Assembly: GCA_947625205.1 (NCBI GenBank)
Contig: CANQNN010000021.1
Span: 1 to 45,607, forward strand
DNA length: 45,607 bases
From: an uncultured Lachnospiraceae bacterium
GTDB lineage: Bacteria; Bacillota; Clostridia; Lachnospirales; Lachnospiraceae
Direction: 5' to 3'
The position numbers and the translations under genes are program-made. Positions 17,622 to 26,129 of this stretch are shown piece by piece. Position 1 is the first letter of the stretch. Every line of letters starts with the position of its first letter. The notes beneath the pieces are model-generated. The model was not told the DNA's origin. It saw only the letters and a list, made by a program, of their open reading frames with translations, and searched no databases.

Positions 17622-17852
17622 TTATTCTCCAAAACGCGCTTTCACATAAAACCCCCGTGCGTTTTCGATCACTTCCGTCACCACGCCCTCACGCTCCAGC
17701 ATGCGCTCCCTGAATGGGAAGTTGCCCGACATCGCAAGGGAAGGGTCTATCGTATAATAATAATTGCTCGGCAGAACGCCCTCGGTCACGGTGACATGGT
17801 CCCCCTCCTTCAGCAGACCGGGACGCTCCATTTTAAACACCATCTCACGCAT
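17622..17852 (-). CDS. conserved small protein of unknown function
   Basis: 76 residues, no membrane helix. Sequence features: KMERPGLLKEGDHVTVTEGVLPSNYYYTIDPSLAMSGNFPFRERM, ending GFYVKARFGE. It starts 3 bp after the epimerase stop, which together with its codon use supports a real gene. I do not recognise the family. The Gly-Asp-His-Val-Thr-Val stretch suggests a small beta-barrel. A second ATG three codons in is an alternative start. Confidence 0.6.
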   Translation of the reverse strand: MREMVFKMERPGLLKEGDHVTVTEGVLPSNYYYTIDPSLAMSGNFPFRERMLEREGVVTEVIENARGFYVKARFGE

Positions 17853-17855
17853 GAC

Positions 17856-18896
17856 CTACGCCTCTTTCCTGCTGGAAGCGCGCACGGCCTCCAGCGCCTG
17901 CTCCTGTGCTTTGATCACGCTGTCGCACCAGCTGTCGAACTCCGGGTCTTCTATCTGGCACTCCGGATGGCTGAGCACATAATCGACCGCTATGCGCATC
18001 CCCTGGTCAAAACGAACCGTTGCGGTATAACCGGGGACGAGGCGTTTCAGCTTGCTATTGTCGAAAACGACCGTATTGGACTTATCCCCGATCAGGCTTC
18101 CCTGCAGATCCCACTCCTGAGGGCAGCACTGAGCCAGAAATTCACTGGATACATGGCACGCCTTAAGCGGAACCCCCAGCGCGTCCGCTATCGCCTGGTA
18201 TATCTGATTCCACGTAAGCGACTCGTCGCTCGTGATCTGTACCGACTCACCGATGGCATGTATGTTCCCCATCAGTCCGACAAAGCCTTCGGCAAAATCG
18301 CTGTTGTATGTCATCGTCCAGAGAGAAGTGCCGTCTCCCTGAATGAGAACCTTCTTCCCTTCCATCATCCTCTTAACGACCTGATAGCTTCCCTTCGATC
18401 CGTGAATGCCGAGGGGCACCGACCGCATATCATATGTATGGCTGGGACGCACGATCGTAACAGGAAATCCCTCCTGGCGGTACAGCTTCATGAGAAGCTC
18501 CTCACCCGCGATCTTGTTGCGAGAATATTCCCAGTATGGATTCGCAAGAGGCGTACCCTCGTCAATGCGGTAATCGGACAACGGTTTCTGGTATGCCGAA
18601 GCGGAACTTATGTAGATAAACTGCCTCGTCTTACCTTTAAAAAGGCGATGATCCCGTTCCAGCTGCTGTGGCACAAAGGCAATAAAATCCGCCACCACGT
18701 CAAAAGTCATCCCTTCGATCTTACGCGCCACATCCGCCTCATCGGAAATATCCGCCTTGATGATATGGGCGCCCGCGGGCAGCGCGTCGTTGCGCGTGCC
18801 GCGGTTGATGAGCCATAACTCGTGTCCGTCTGCCAGCAATTTCGCGGAGATCGCGGTACTGATCGTACCGGTTCCGCCGATGAACAGTGCTTTCAT
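17856..18896 (-). CDS. NAD-dependent epimerase/dehydratase (extended SDR)
   Basis: 346 residues. Rossmann motif FIGGTGTISTAIS at the N-terminus (a variant of GxxGxxG), DISD, and the YSRNK catalytic Tyr-Lys pair after the SSASAYQ serine region; IVRPSHTYD follows. This resembles the family that includes CSP41-like and nucleoside-sugar reductases. The substrate is unknown. It overlaps the spoVAD stop by 4 bp (ATGA), so it is translationally coupled to a forespore gene, which makes a sporulation-time role plausible. Confidence 0.85.
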   Translation of the reverse strand: MKALFIGGTGTISTAISAKLLADGHELWLINRGTRNDALPAGAHIIKADISDEADVARKIEGMTFDVVADFIAFVPQQLERDHRLFKGKTRQFIYISSASAYQKPLSDYRIDEGTPLANPYWEYSRNKIAGEELLMKLYRQEGFPVTIVRPSHTYDMRSVPLGIHGSKGSYQVVKRMMEGKKVLIQGDGTSLWTMTYNSDFAEGFVGLMGNIHAIGESVQITSDESLTWNQIYQAIADALGVPLKACHVSSEFLAQCCPQEWDLQGSLIGDKSNTVVFDNSKLKRLVPGYTATVRFDQGMRIAVDYVLSHPECQIEDPEFDSWCDSVIKAQEQALEAVRASSRKEA

Positions 18897-19936
18897 TCCT
18901 TATTACTCCCTTCTACTCTGTATTTTTCATAATGCTCCAGCACGATGGCATGGGCGATCCCCGGGATCGTCTGCCCTTCGTTGAAGCTGGTCTTACTTAA
19001 TAGTGCGCCTGTAGGCACGAAAAGGACCCTTTTCCAGACACCCTCTTCGATTTTCTTAAGAATATAGGCCGACAGCACGATGGCGCTGCATCCACATCCC
19101 GAACCGCCGGCGTTGGTATCCTGTTTCTTGCTGTCATAAACCTCTATCCCGCAGTCCATATGCTGCCTGGTGATGTCGATCTGATGCTCCGCGAGCAGAT
19201 CGAACAAGAGCTTCTGCCCGACCGAACCCAGATCTCCCGTAATGATCCTGTCATACTCTCTGGGGGCGCGCCCGAAATCCGCCAGGTTCTGTCTGATGGT
19301 GTCCGCCGCGGCAGGAGCCATGCACGCGCCCATGTTCATGGAATCCTTAAGTCCGTAGTCCACGATCCTGCCGATGGTAACGCCCGATATGACCGCCCGG
19401 ACCTGTTTGCCGGGCTGCGCCGAAAGGATGAACGCACCGCTTCCCGTCACTGTCCATGTCGCCGATTTGGGGCGCTGATTGCCGTATGCCAGAGGAAAAC
19501 GGAACTCTTTTTCCGCACTGGCAAAATGGCTGGACGTAACACACGCCACTCTCTCCGCAAAGGCGCCCGCCACCGCCATGCCTCCCATAGCAAGCGTCAG
19601 CCCGCACGTAGAGCACGCGCCATACAGCCCGATATGCGGAAGCTGGTATCCCGCCAGTCCGAAGCTGCTCGCAATAGACTGTCCCAGCAGATCGCCGGCA
19701 TAGATGATCTGTATGTCCTGCTTCTGCAGCCCGCCTTTACGAAGCGCGATCTCCAGCGCCTCCTTCTGCATGCTGCTCTCCGCTTCCTCCCAGGTATCGG
19801 CGCCGAATTTATCGCCGTAGCACACTTTATCAAATAACTGCCCCATCGGGCCTTCGGCTTCCTTGCTTCCTACAATGGACCCGCTGCTGACCAGATACGG
19901 CTTATTTACAAATTGAAGACTCTGTTTTCCTAACAT
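18893..19936 (-). CDS. spoVAD: stage V sporulation protein AD
   Basis: 347 residues, a thiolase-fold protein that binds dipicolinic acid at the spore inner membrane. Typical text: QSLQFVNKPYLVSSGSIVGSKEAEGP at the start, DTWEEAESSMQKEAL, AGDLLGQSIASSFG, GLYGACSTCG with the conserved Cys, and the GSGCGCSAIV region. The start at 19936 has AAAGGAGATAGCAGG upstream. A sigma-G-like promoter precedes it. It heads spoVAD-SDR-76aa-ridA-aroK-spoVAE, all one direction; spoVAC is missing from its normal place just upstream. Confidence 0.95.
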   Translation of the reverse strand: MLGKQSLQFVNKPYLVSSGSIVGSKEAEGPMGQLFDKVCYGDKFGADTWEEAESSMQKEALEIALRKGGLQKQDIQIIYAGDLLGQSIASSFGLAGYQLPHIGLYGACSTCGLTLAMGGMAVAGAFAERVACVTSSHFASAEKEFRFPLAYGNQRPKSATWTVTGSGAFILSAQPGKQVRAVISGVTIGRIVDYGLKDSMNMGACMAPAAADTIRQNLADFGRAPREYDRIITGDLGSVGQKLLFDLLAEHQIDITRQHMDCGIEVYDSKKQDTNAGGSGCGCSAIVLSAYILKKIEEGVWKRVLFVPTGALLSKTSFNEGQTIPGIAHAIVLEHYEKYRVEGSNKE

Positions 19937-19973
19937 CCTGCTATCTCCTTTTTTACGAAATATTCTCTGGAGA

Positions 19974-20003
19974 TAGTATGGATTTATTAGCAAAAATATA
20001 TAC
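19974..20003 (-). promoter_or_regulatory. sigma-G promoter of spoVAD
   Basis: On the minus strand GTATA (19999-20003), exactly 18 bp, then CATACTA (19974-19980). Both boxes match the sigma-G consensus GHATR-N18-CATWMTA. The ATG lies about 38 bp downstream of the -10. Forespore expression of spoVA genes by sigma-G is established in Bacillus. Confidence 0.7.
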
Positions 20004-20043
20004 CGTCCGCCGCGCAGATAATCTTTGCAGAAAATTTTGATTT

Positions 20044-20715
20044 CTACAAAATGACCGGTATCATACTGTACGCCGCGTCACGGCTCTCTTCACAGCAGAC
20101 CGCAACGCGATAGCCGTCAAGCTCTGCGTATTCTTTCATATAATAATATTTTGCATTAAATGTATGCTTCACACGTATGCTGTTTTTTTCTTCATCTACG
20201 AGCACGGAGAAATCCCCCAGGGGAAGCGATATTCCCTTGCCTGTCGCCTTTAAGAAGCTCTCCTTCATCGTCCAGATGCGGAACATCCTGTCCGTCACTT
20301 CCGCTTCGTCACCAGGCGCATACATCCATTCAAGTTCTTCTTTGGCAAAGAATCTGTCCGCCACCTTAAGACGTCCCGGTCTGATCCGTTCAACATCGTT
20401 GCCCATCGCCTTATCACCGATACTGCATATGGCATAATCCCCCGAATGGGACAGGGAAAAATGGATATTGGGATGGTATTTTAAGACCGGCTTGCCCCAC
20501 TCGCCAAACTCATACTCAACGCTTTTTTCCTTTAAGCCATAGGTCTGCAGCGCATGGTCTAAAGCGATCCCCGCGCCGAGGCTCCTGTTTCTGTCCTTAT
20601 CATGCTTAAGGATCGCGATCTTCTGCTGCCTGTAGGGTGAAAGCAGACTTAATTTCTCATGAAAAAGCGCCTCGTCCCCAAATTGTGTGACGTCGATATA
20701 ATAAGTGTAGATCAT
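20044..20715 (-). CDS. 4'-phosphopantetheinyl transferase (Sfp type)
   Basis: 223 residues. Transfers phosphopantetheine from CoA to carrier proteins. Motifs in order: GAGIALDHAL, the HFSLSHSGDYAIC region, the Mg-binding GNDVERIRPGR, FFAKEELEWM and WTMKESFLKATGKGISLPLGDF. It is of Sfp/EntD length, not the short AcpS type, so it normally serves PKS/NRPS or other special carriers. No such synthase is in the window. It may share a unit with the helicase gene 10 bp upstream. Confidence 0.92.
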   Translation of the reverse strand: MIYTYYIDVTQFGDEALFHEKLSLLSPYRQQKIAILKHDKDRNRSLGAGIALDHALQTYGLKEKSVEYEFGEWGKPVLKYHPNIHFSLSHSGDYAICSIGDKAMGNDVERIRPGRLKVADRFFAKEELEWMYAPGDEAEVTDRMFRIWTMKESFLKATGKGISLPLGDFSVLVDEEKNSIRVKHTFNAKYYYMKEYAELDGYRVAVCCEESRDAAYSMIPVIL

Positions 20716-20725
20716 TCCTTATATT

Positions 20726-22744
20726 CTACCTTCTGTAGCTGTTATGCGGATACCTGCGCATGGAGCGGCGGACGTGGTCATCCTTCTCGCCGCCCTCATT
20801 ATAGCAATCCTGGCAGACCGGATAAGCATAATCCCACGGCAGGACCGCGCCGCAGATACGACACTTCTTCTCAAACTGCCCTTTATCATCCTTAAGCAGA
20901 TCCCCGATCTCATGCTGCGCCCACTCTCTGTTGACCGCGATCTCTTCCCTGTCCACATCCCAGTTCATCCGTCCCGAGAACTGTGTATACAGATCAAGCT
21001 GCTTATAGTATGACTCAAGTCCTTCCAGCGTGAAATCCTGCGGCAGCATCGGACAGTTGTGAAACTGCGTGGGTTTCTCGCAGTACCTGAGCCACAGTCT
21101 CAGAACCTCTCTGTCATTGACGTCAAAGGGACACGTTATCAGAGACAGTACAAATTTTCTGTCGTCCATATAGGACAGTTTCTTTCTGTAATTCTTGAGA
21201 TACCGGTATTTTTTAACGCTCTCTGTCATGGATATCTTGTCGTACATGGGCAGATTCTTCGTTTTCTCCCACGCCTCAATGATCTCGTCCATCTCCAGAT
21301 CGATGTCAAGAAGCACCTCGGGGAAACCGACTCTGGCACGCTTCAGCGGATATAGCGGTTCTTCAAGCTTTCTCCCTATATATTCCGTATCCATTGCCGA
21401 CTGCACGTATCCCACATCATAATATCCGTATCTGCCGGCGCGTCCGGCTATCTGCCTGATCTCTTCCGCCTCAAGCTTTCTCTTGCCCGTTCCGTCATAC
21501 TTCATGCTGTTCATGAATACGATACGGCGGATGGGAAGGTTGATTCCCATGCCGATAGCGTCCGTTGCCACAACCACCTGATTGACGCCTTCCGTAAACA
21601 GGCGCACCTGTTCCTGTCTGGTCTGGGGCGGCAGGTTGCCGTATATGACGCTTGCCTTGATCCCCCGGCTCTCCAGAGTGGCGGCAATGGCAAGCACATT
21701 TTTCTTGGAAAAGGCGATCAGCGCATCGCCCGGCTCCACATCTTTGCTCATGTCGTAACGCTTCGGAATAAACGCAAGCTTCGTGCCGCGCTCGTGGCGT
21801 ACGATCTCATAGGAGTCGCCGCACCGTTTCAACATCCTGACAAGCAGATCCTCCGCCGTTCCCGAACAGCACACATGGATCTCTTCTGCGCGGATGCCTA
21901 AGATCGCCCGTGTCCAGAAGCTGCCTCTGTTCTCATCCGCCATCATCTGCGCCTCGTCGATCACGGCGATGTCGTACACTTCCCTGATATCCAGTATCTC
22001 CACGGTGGACGCCTGCACGAAGCTGCCCGGCGTGCGGATCGCCTCCTCGCCGGTGATCATGCTGCACGGAATACCCGCCGTCATCATTCTGTCGTATACT
22101 TCCAACGCCAGGAGTCGCAGCGGTCCCAGATAGATACCCCTGTATGCCTGCTTAAGCCGTTGCAGCGCCTGATAAGTCTTGCCGCTGTTGGTGGGTCCGA
22201 TATGCAGGATGAAATGCCTTTTCATACCCCGCGCCTCCGGATACTGTCTCTCCGGCTCCGCCTCCATCAGCTCCTCGATGCGCTGTCCTACCAGATACTG
22301 CATGTAATCTTCCCTGTAGATCTCATAGAGCGATTTAACGCGAAGAAGCTCCGCCGTCTTATCCAGCTCCATAATGTCCTCGGGGCTGGCTCCGGGCGCC
22401 ATCCTATGCAAAAAAGAAATATCCAGCTGCACCAGCATACGCAGCACATGCCTGTACCTTTTCTGCAGATGTTTCTCTCTGACATATACCGTGTAACCGA
22501 TCACTGTCGCGCGCTTATGCAGTTCCTTCATGTCCGCAAGGATCTGATGGTTCTCCTGCCCCTTCTTGCGCGCGATACGCCCTTCCAGGCGTCCAAGCTG
22601 CTTCTCGCAGCTCTTGATCGTTCTTCTCTGCTGGTCCTTATCAAACTGCATAAACGCAGCTGTATATACATTCCAGACCTTCTCCGGTATACCGTCCGGT
22701 ACATTCGGTCTGTTGTCTTCGTTATTGTTATTGTCTGTACCCAT
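20726..22744 (-). CDS. Suv3-like DExH RNA helicase with C-terminal zinc ribbon
   Basis: 672 residues. A long basic, helical N-terminus (~1-170) precedes the helicase core: motif I HIGPTNSGKTYQAL, Ia LGPLRLLALEVYDR, II VIDEAQMM (a DEAQ box), III CCSGTAEDL, V ATDAIGMGINLP, VI QIAGRAGRYG. These match the Suv3/SUPV3L1 helicase of the mitochondrial degradosome. The C-terminus holds a probable zinc ribbon: CRICG then CQDC about 14 residues on, with a basic tail. In mitochondria Suv3 unwinds RNA for a 3'-5' exonuclease; here no exonuclease gene is adjacent. The family is clear, the bacterial role is not. Confidence 0.88.
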   Translation of the reverse strand: MGTDNNNNEDNRPNVPDGIPEKVWNVYTAAFMQFDKDQQRRTIKSCEKQLGRLEGRIARKKGQENHQILADMKELHKRATVIGYTVYVREKHLQKRYRHVLRMLVQLDISFLHRMAPGASPEDIMELDKTAELLRVKSLYEIYREDYMQYLVGQRIEELMEAEPERQYPEARGMKRHFILHIGPTNSGKTYQALQRLKQAYRGIYLGPLRLLALEVYDRMMTAGIPCSMITGEEAIRTPGSFVQASTVEILDIREVYDIAVIDEAQMMADENRGSFWTRAILGIRAEEIHVCCSGTAEDLLVRMLKRCGDSYEIVRHERGTKLAFIPKRYDMSKDVEPGDALIAFSKKNVLAIAATLESRGIKASVIYGNLPPQTRQEQVRLFTEGVNQVVVATDAIGMGINLPIRRIVFMNSMKYDGTGKRKLEAEEIRQIAGRAGRYGYYDVGYVQSAMDTEYIGRKLEEPLYPLKRARVGFPEVLLDIDLEMDEIIEAWEKTKNLPMYDKISMTESVKKYRYLKNYRKKLSYMDDRKFVLSLITCPFDVNDREVLRLWLRYCEKPTQFHNCPMLPQDFTLEGLESYYKQLDLYTQFSGRMNWDVDREEIAVNREWAQHEIGDLLKDDKGQFEKKCRICGAVLPWDYAYPVCQDCYNEGGEKDDHVRRSMRRYPHNSYRR

Positions 22745-22813
22745 TATAATTCCATTCTGTATGTTAATAATAAGTCCTGCCGCAATGAGCCTGCCATGCG
22801 CCGAGAAGACGGA

Positions 22814-23446
22814 TCACATGCCGTAAAGAAGCGCGTTGCAAATCGCTGCCGCCACGTTGCTGCCGCCCTTTCGCCCTCTCGCCACAATATACGGGATCTG
22901 TGTCCGCATGATCAGTTCCTTGGCTTCCACCACATGAACAAATCCTACCGGAACGCCGATCACAAGCGCCGGTTTGATCTTTCCTTCTTCAATCAGCTCA
23001 TACAATCGTATCAGCGCAGTCGGAGCGTTTCCAATGGCATATATCAAATTGTCTCCCATTATGGAAGACTTTTCCATACTGACCGCCGCTCTGGTAATGC
23101 CCCGCGCCGCAGCCTGCGCCGCAACATCCTCATCCGACATAAAGCAGTGCACCGCGCCGCCGTATACGGACAGCTTCTTCTTATTGATGCCTGCCCTAGC
23201 CATCTGCGTATCCGTGACGATATCCGTACCTGCACGGATCGCCTCACGCCCGCGTTCTATCGCATTCTCCGAAAAACACATAGTATCGGCATAGGAAAAA
23301 TCTGCTGTCGTATGGATCACGCGCTTGATGACCGGCGCCTGCACAGGATCCAGCGCATGGGGCAGCTCCCGCTCTATGATCTCAAAGCTCTGTCTTTCTA
23401 TCTGCGCCGGGGGAACCGGCTGCGGTATCTGCGGTATCTGTTCCAA
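22814..23446 (-). CDS. cbiC: precorrin-8X/cobalt-precorrin-8 methylmutase
   Basis: 210 residues; moves the C-11 methyl group to C-12 to give hydrogenobyrinate or cobyrinate. Typical text: RVIHTTADFSYADTMCFS, GTDIVTDTQMARAGINKKKL, VHCFMSDEDV with the catalytic His, and IGVPVGFVHVVEAKE. The start is TTG at 23444-23446, 8 bases after AGGAGG; no better ATG exists. It is the only corrin-ring gene in the cluster; the others must lie elsewhere. Confidence 0.95.
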   Translation of the reverse strand: MEQIPQIPQPVPPAQIERQSFEIIERELPHALDPVQAPVIKRVIHTTADFSYADTMCFSENAIERGREAIRAGTDIVTDTQMARAGINKKKLSVYGGAVHCFMSDEDVAAQAAARGITRAAVSMEKSSIMGDNLIYAIGNAPTALIRLYELIEEGKIKPALVIGVPVGFVHVVEAKELIMRTQIPYIVARGRKGGSNVAAAICNALLYGM

Positions 23447-23521
23447 AACCGTACCTCCTGTTTTGCTATACTAACTATATCACTTTTACTCCTTGTCCGC
23501 CACCGCAAATACGCTTAAATA

Positions 23522-25060
23522 TCAAATTCCTATGATCTCACAGATCCGCTCCATGTCCAGATGCGCCCTGACCGCATCCGCCAGGATGTCGTACCGTGAT
23601 TCCTTGAAAGCGCGGTATGATTCGCTCTCTCCGAACGCCTGCTCCATCCGTTCCCTGTCGATCCCCTTTTCAACGCCTAAGAGGATCAGCAACCGCCTTG
23701 TAAACTCGTCCGTCTCCATAAGTCCGTGGAGATAGGTCCCAAGCACTCTCCCCCGCACGCATCCGTCCGCTCTGCCGTCTGACAGTGCGCAAAACGGATC
23801 GAAGGCATAGCCGGCTCCCTCATCGCAGAAGCTTTCGCCCATGTGGATCTCATAACCGCCGACGGTTATCCCTTCCAGTTCACGCCATTCCGCCGGCATA
23901 CTCCCTATGGTTCCCGTTATGCGGCTCCTCCTTTTTACAGCGGTAAAATCGGTCGACACCGGAAGCAGCCCCATACCGCGCACCGCGCCGCCGCCTTCGC
24001 TTCCTGCCTCGTCCGTGATCCCGGTGCCAAGCATCTGATATCCGCCGCAGATGCCGATGATTCTGCACCCTGCCGATACTCTGTTCCGGATCGCCGCATC
24101 CAGCCCGGTGTCGATCAGCCACTCCATATCCTTGACGGTATTCTTCGTGCCCGGCAGTATGATCAGGTCTACGTCCCGCAGACTTTCCAGCCGGGCGGCG
24201 CTGTCCACATACTGCAGCGATACGAAGGGATACCTTACGAGCGGATTAACATCCGTAAAATTAGAGATATGCGGCAGTTTAACGGTCACGATATGTATGA
24301 CCTGTCCGGGGTCGCCCTGGGTGCGGGAACCGCATGCAAGCTGCTCCGAAAGACTGTCCTCATCATCGATCTGCACATTCAGATATGGCATGACTCCCAA
24401 CGTGGGGATGCCGCATCTGTGATACAGCATCTCCGGACCCGGACTCAGCAGCTTCTCATCTCCCCGGAATTTGTTGATGATAAAGCCTTTGACGCGCCTT
24501 TTTTCCTCCTCCTCCATCCACATGACCGTGCCGAGAAGCTGCGCGAACACACCACCTCTGTCGATGTCGCCCACCAGCAGCACCGGGGCGTCCAGCAGCT
24601 CCGCCAGTCCCATATTGACGATGTCATTCTCCTTAAGGTTGATCTCCGCCGGGCTTCCCGCTCCCTCGATCACGATAATATCCGCCTGACCGGACAGGGT
24701 ATCATAAGCCGATAGGATGTCCGGTATCAATTCCTTTTTCATGTGAAAATAATCCCGCGCACTGTAATTGCCGCGCACTCTGCCGTGAACGATCAACTGA
24801 GAACCCGTATCGCTTGTGGGCTTTAGCAGGATCGGATTCATGCACGCCTGCGGCTCTATGCCCGCCGCCTCCGCCTGCATGACCTGCGCTCTCCCCATTT
24901 CCAGTCCTTCCCCCGTAATACAGGAATTGAGCGCCATATTCTGTGACTTAAAGGGCGCCACGGCAAATCCGTCCTGCCGAAGCACCCGCAGGATCCCCGC
25001 CGTAAGCAGACTTTTGCCCGCATTGGACATGGTTCCCTGAATCATAAGGTTCTTTGCCAT
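23522..25060 (-). CDS. cobQ: cobyric acid synthase (glutamine-dependent amidotransferase)
   Basis: 512 residues; amidates side chains b, d, e and g of adenosylcobyrinate a,c-diamide. The N-terminal ATPase part has MIQGTMSNAGKSLLTAGILRVL, ALNSCIT, and VIEGAGSPAEINL; the C-terminal class-I glutaminase has the nucleophile in IGICGGYQMLG and the His in GTYLHGLMETDEF. Length and order are those of CobQ/CbiP. CGGAGAATATT precedes the ATG. It lies 24 bp after cbiB and 75 bp before cbiC. Confidence 0.97.
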   Translation of the reverse strand: MAKNLMIQGTMSNAGKSLLTAGILRVLRQDGFAVAPFKSQNMALNSCITGEGLEMGRAQVMQAEAAGIEPQACMNPILLKPTSDTGSQLIVHGRVRGNYSARDYFHMKKELIPDILSAYDTLSGQADIIVIEGAGSPAEINLKENDIVNMGLAELLDAPVLLVGDIDRGGVFAQLLGTVMWMEEEEKRRVKGFIINKFRGDEKLLSPGPEMLYHRCGIPTLGVMPYLNVQIDDEDSLSEQLACGSRTQGDPGQVIHIVTVKLPHISNFTDVNPLVRYPFVSLQYVDSAARLESLRDVDLIILPGTKNTVKDMEWLIDTGLDAAIRNRVSAGCRIIGICGGYQMLGTGITDEAGSEGGGAVRGMGLLPVSTDFTAVKRRSRITGTIGSMPAEWRELEGITVGGYEIHMGESFCDEGAGYAFDPFCALSDGRADGCVRGRVLGTYLHGLMETDEFTRRLLILLGVEKGIDRERMEQAFGESESYRAFKESRYDILADAVRAHLDMERICEIIGI

Positions 25061-25084
25061 AATATTCTCCGTTCTGACCGCCGC

Positions 25085-26095
25085 CTACAACGCCGTAAGG
25101 ACCGCATGCACAGCATACAGCGCGCTAAGCAGCGCCATGCACGCGATCCATGCCAATATCGACACGGCATACAGCAGCTTGTCTGCACGCCGGATGTCCT
25201 CCGGCTCAACAGGTCTGGTATCGTCTCCGATATAGGGCTTCTCCACTTTCTGACCGAAATACCACGCATCGCCCGCAAGCCGTACACCCAGCGCGCCGGC
25301 GCAGGCAGCTTCCGTCTGTGCGGAATTGGGACTTGCGTGCTGATAGCGGTCGCGCCTATAAATGCGCCATGCATTGTGCGCAGAAAAATCGGCCTTTGGT
25401 TTACATAACTTGCACCCTGCGATCATAAGAAGCGCTGAGATACGACTGGGCAGATAATTGACCGCATCGTCCAGCTTCGCCGCACATCTGCCAAAGTCAA
25501 GATACTTTTCATTTTTATATCCGATCATGGAATCCATTGTGTTGACCGTCTTATACAGGACGCCGAGCAGCGCGCCGCCAACCGCCAGATACAGCATAGG
25601 GGCGATCGCGCCGTCCGAAGTATTCTCTGCCACCGTCTCAACCGCCGCTCTGGTGATGCCGGCATTATCCAACCGTTTCGTATCTCTGCCAACGATCATG
25701 GACACGGCGTTTCTTGCACCTTCCGTATCACCCGCGCACAACGCCCGGCAGACCTTCATGCTTTCGTCCTTCAAGCATTTTACAGACAACATTTGATAGC
25801 ACAGAATACTCTCCAGCACAATGCCCACCGCCCGGTGAATGCGGTATGCAATGCTAAGAAAGGCGAATGTTGCGCCGCCCGATACGGCCAGCATGATAAG
25901 CACAAGCAAAAGTCCGCGCCTCCTCTTAGCCGCCGCGCAGTCAGAGTCACGCCGAAGACGCCGCTCCAGCCACCCGGTCAGCGCACCGATCCACCTGACG
26001 GGATGGGGCAGGCTGTAAGGATCCCCGAACACCAGATCCAACACAAAACCAACGCCCAGACATATGATTCGGTTTATAATAACGACCGCTGCCAT
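25085..26095 (-). CDS. cbiB: adenosylcobinamide-phosphate synthase
   Basis: 336 residues, multi-pass membrane protein that attaches the aminopropanol arm to cobyric acid. Signatures: DLVFGDPYSLPHPVRWIGALTGWLE, ETVAENTSDGAIAPMLYLAVGGALLG, NTMDSMIGYKNEKYLDFG, SPNSAQTEAACAGALGVRLAG. The aminotransferase-like decarboxylase CobD that makes aminopropanol phosphate is not in the window. Confidence 0.96.
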   Translation of the reverse strand: MAAVVIINRIICLGVGFVLDLVFGDPYSLPHPVRWIGALTGWLERRLRRDSDCAAAKRRRGLLLVLIMLAVSGGATFAFLSIAYRIHRAVGIVLESILCYQMLSVKCLKDESMKVCRALCAGDTEGARNAVSMIVGRDTKRLDNAGITRAAVETVAENTSDGAIAPMLYLAVGGALLGVLYKTVNTMDSMIGYKNEKYLDFGRCAAKLDDAVNYLPSRISALLMIAGCKLCKPKADFSAHNAWRIYRRDRYQHASPNSAQTEAACAGALGVRLAGDAWYFGQKVEKPYIGDDTRPVEPEDIRRADKLLYAVSILAWIACMALLSALYAVHAVLTAL

Positions 26096-26129
26096 TTTAC
26101 CCTGTACCCTCCAACCCAGTCTTCCACTG

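Noticed and set aside
17796..18818. 340-codon plus-strand ORF
   Set aside because: It is the antisense of the epimerase gene, which has RBS, coupling and SDR motifs.
22160..23518. 452-codon plus-strand ORF
   Set aside because: It lies opposite the Suv3-like helicase and cbiC, which have clear family motifs; the plus frame is rich in Arg/His/Leu without domains.
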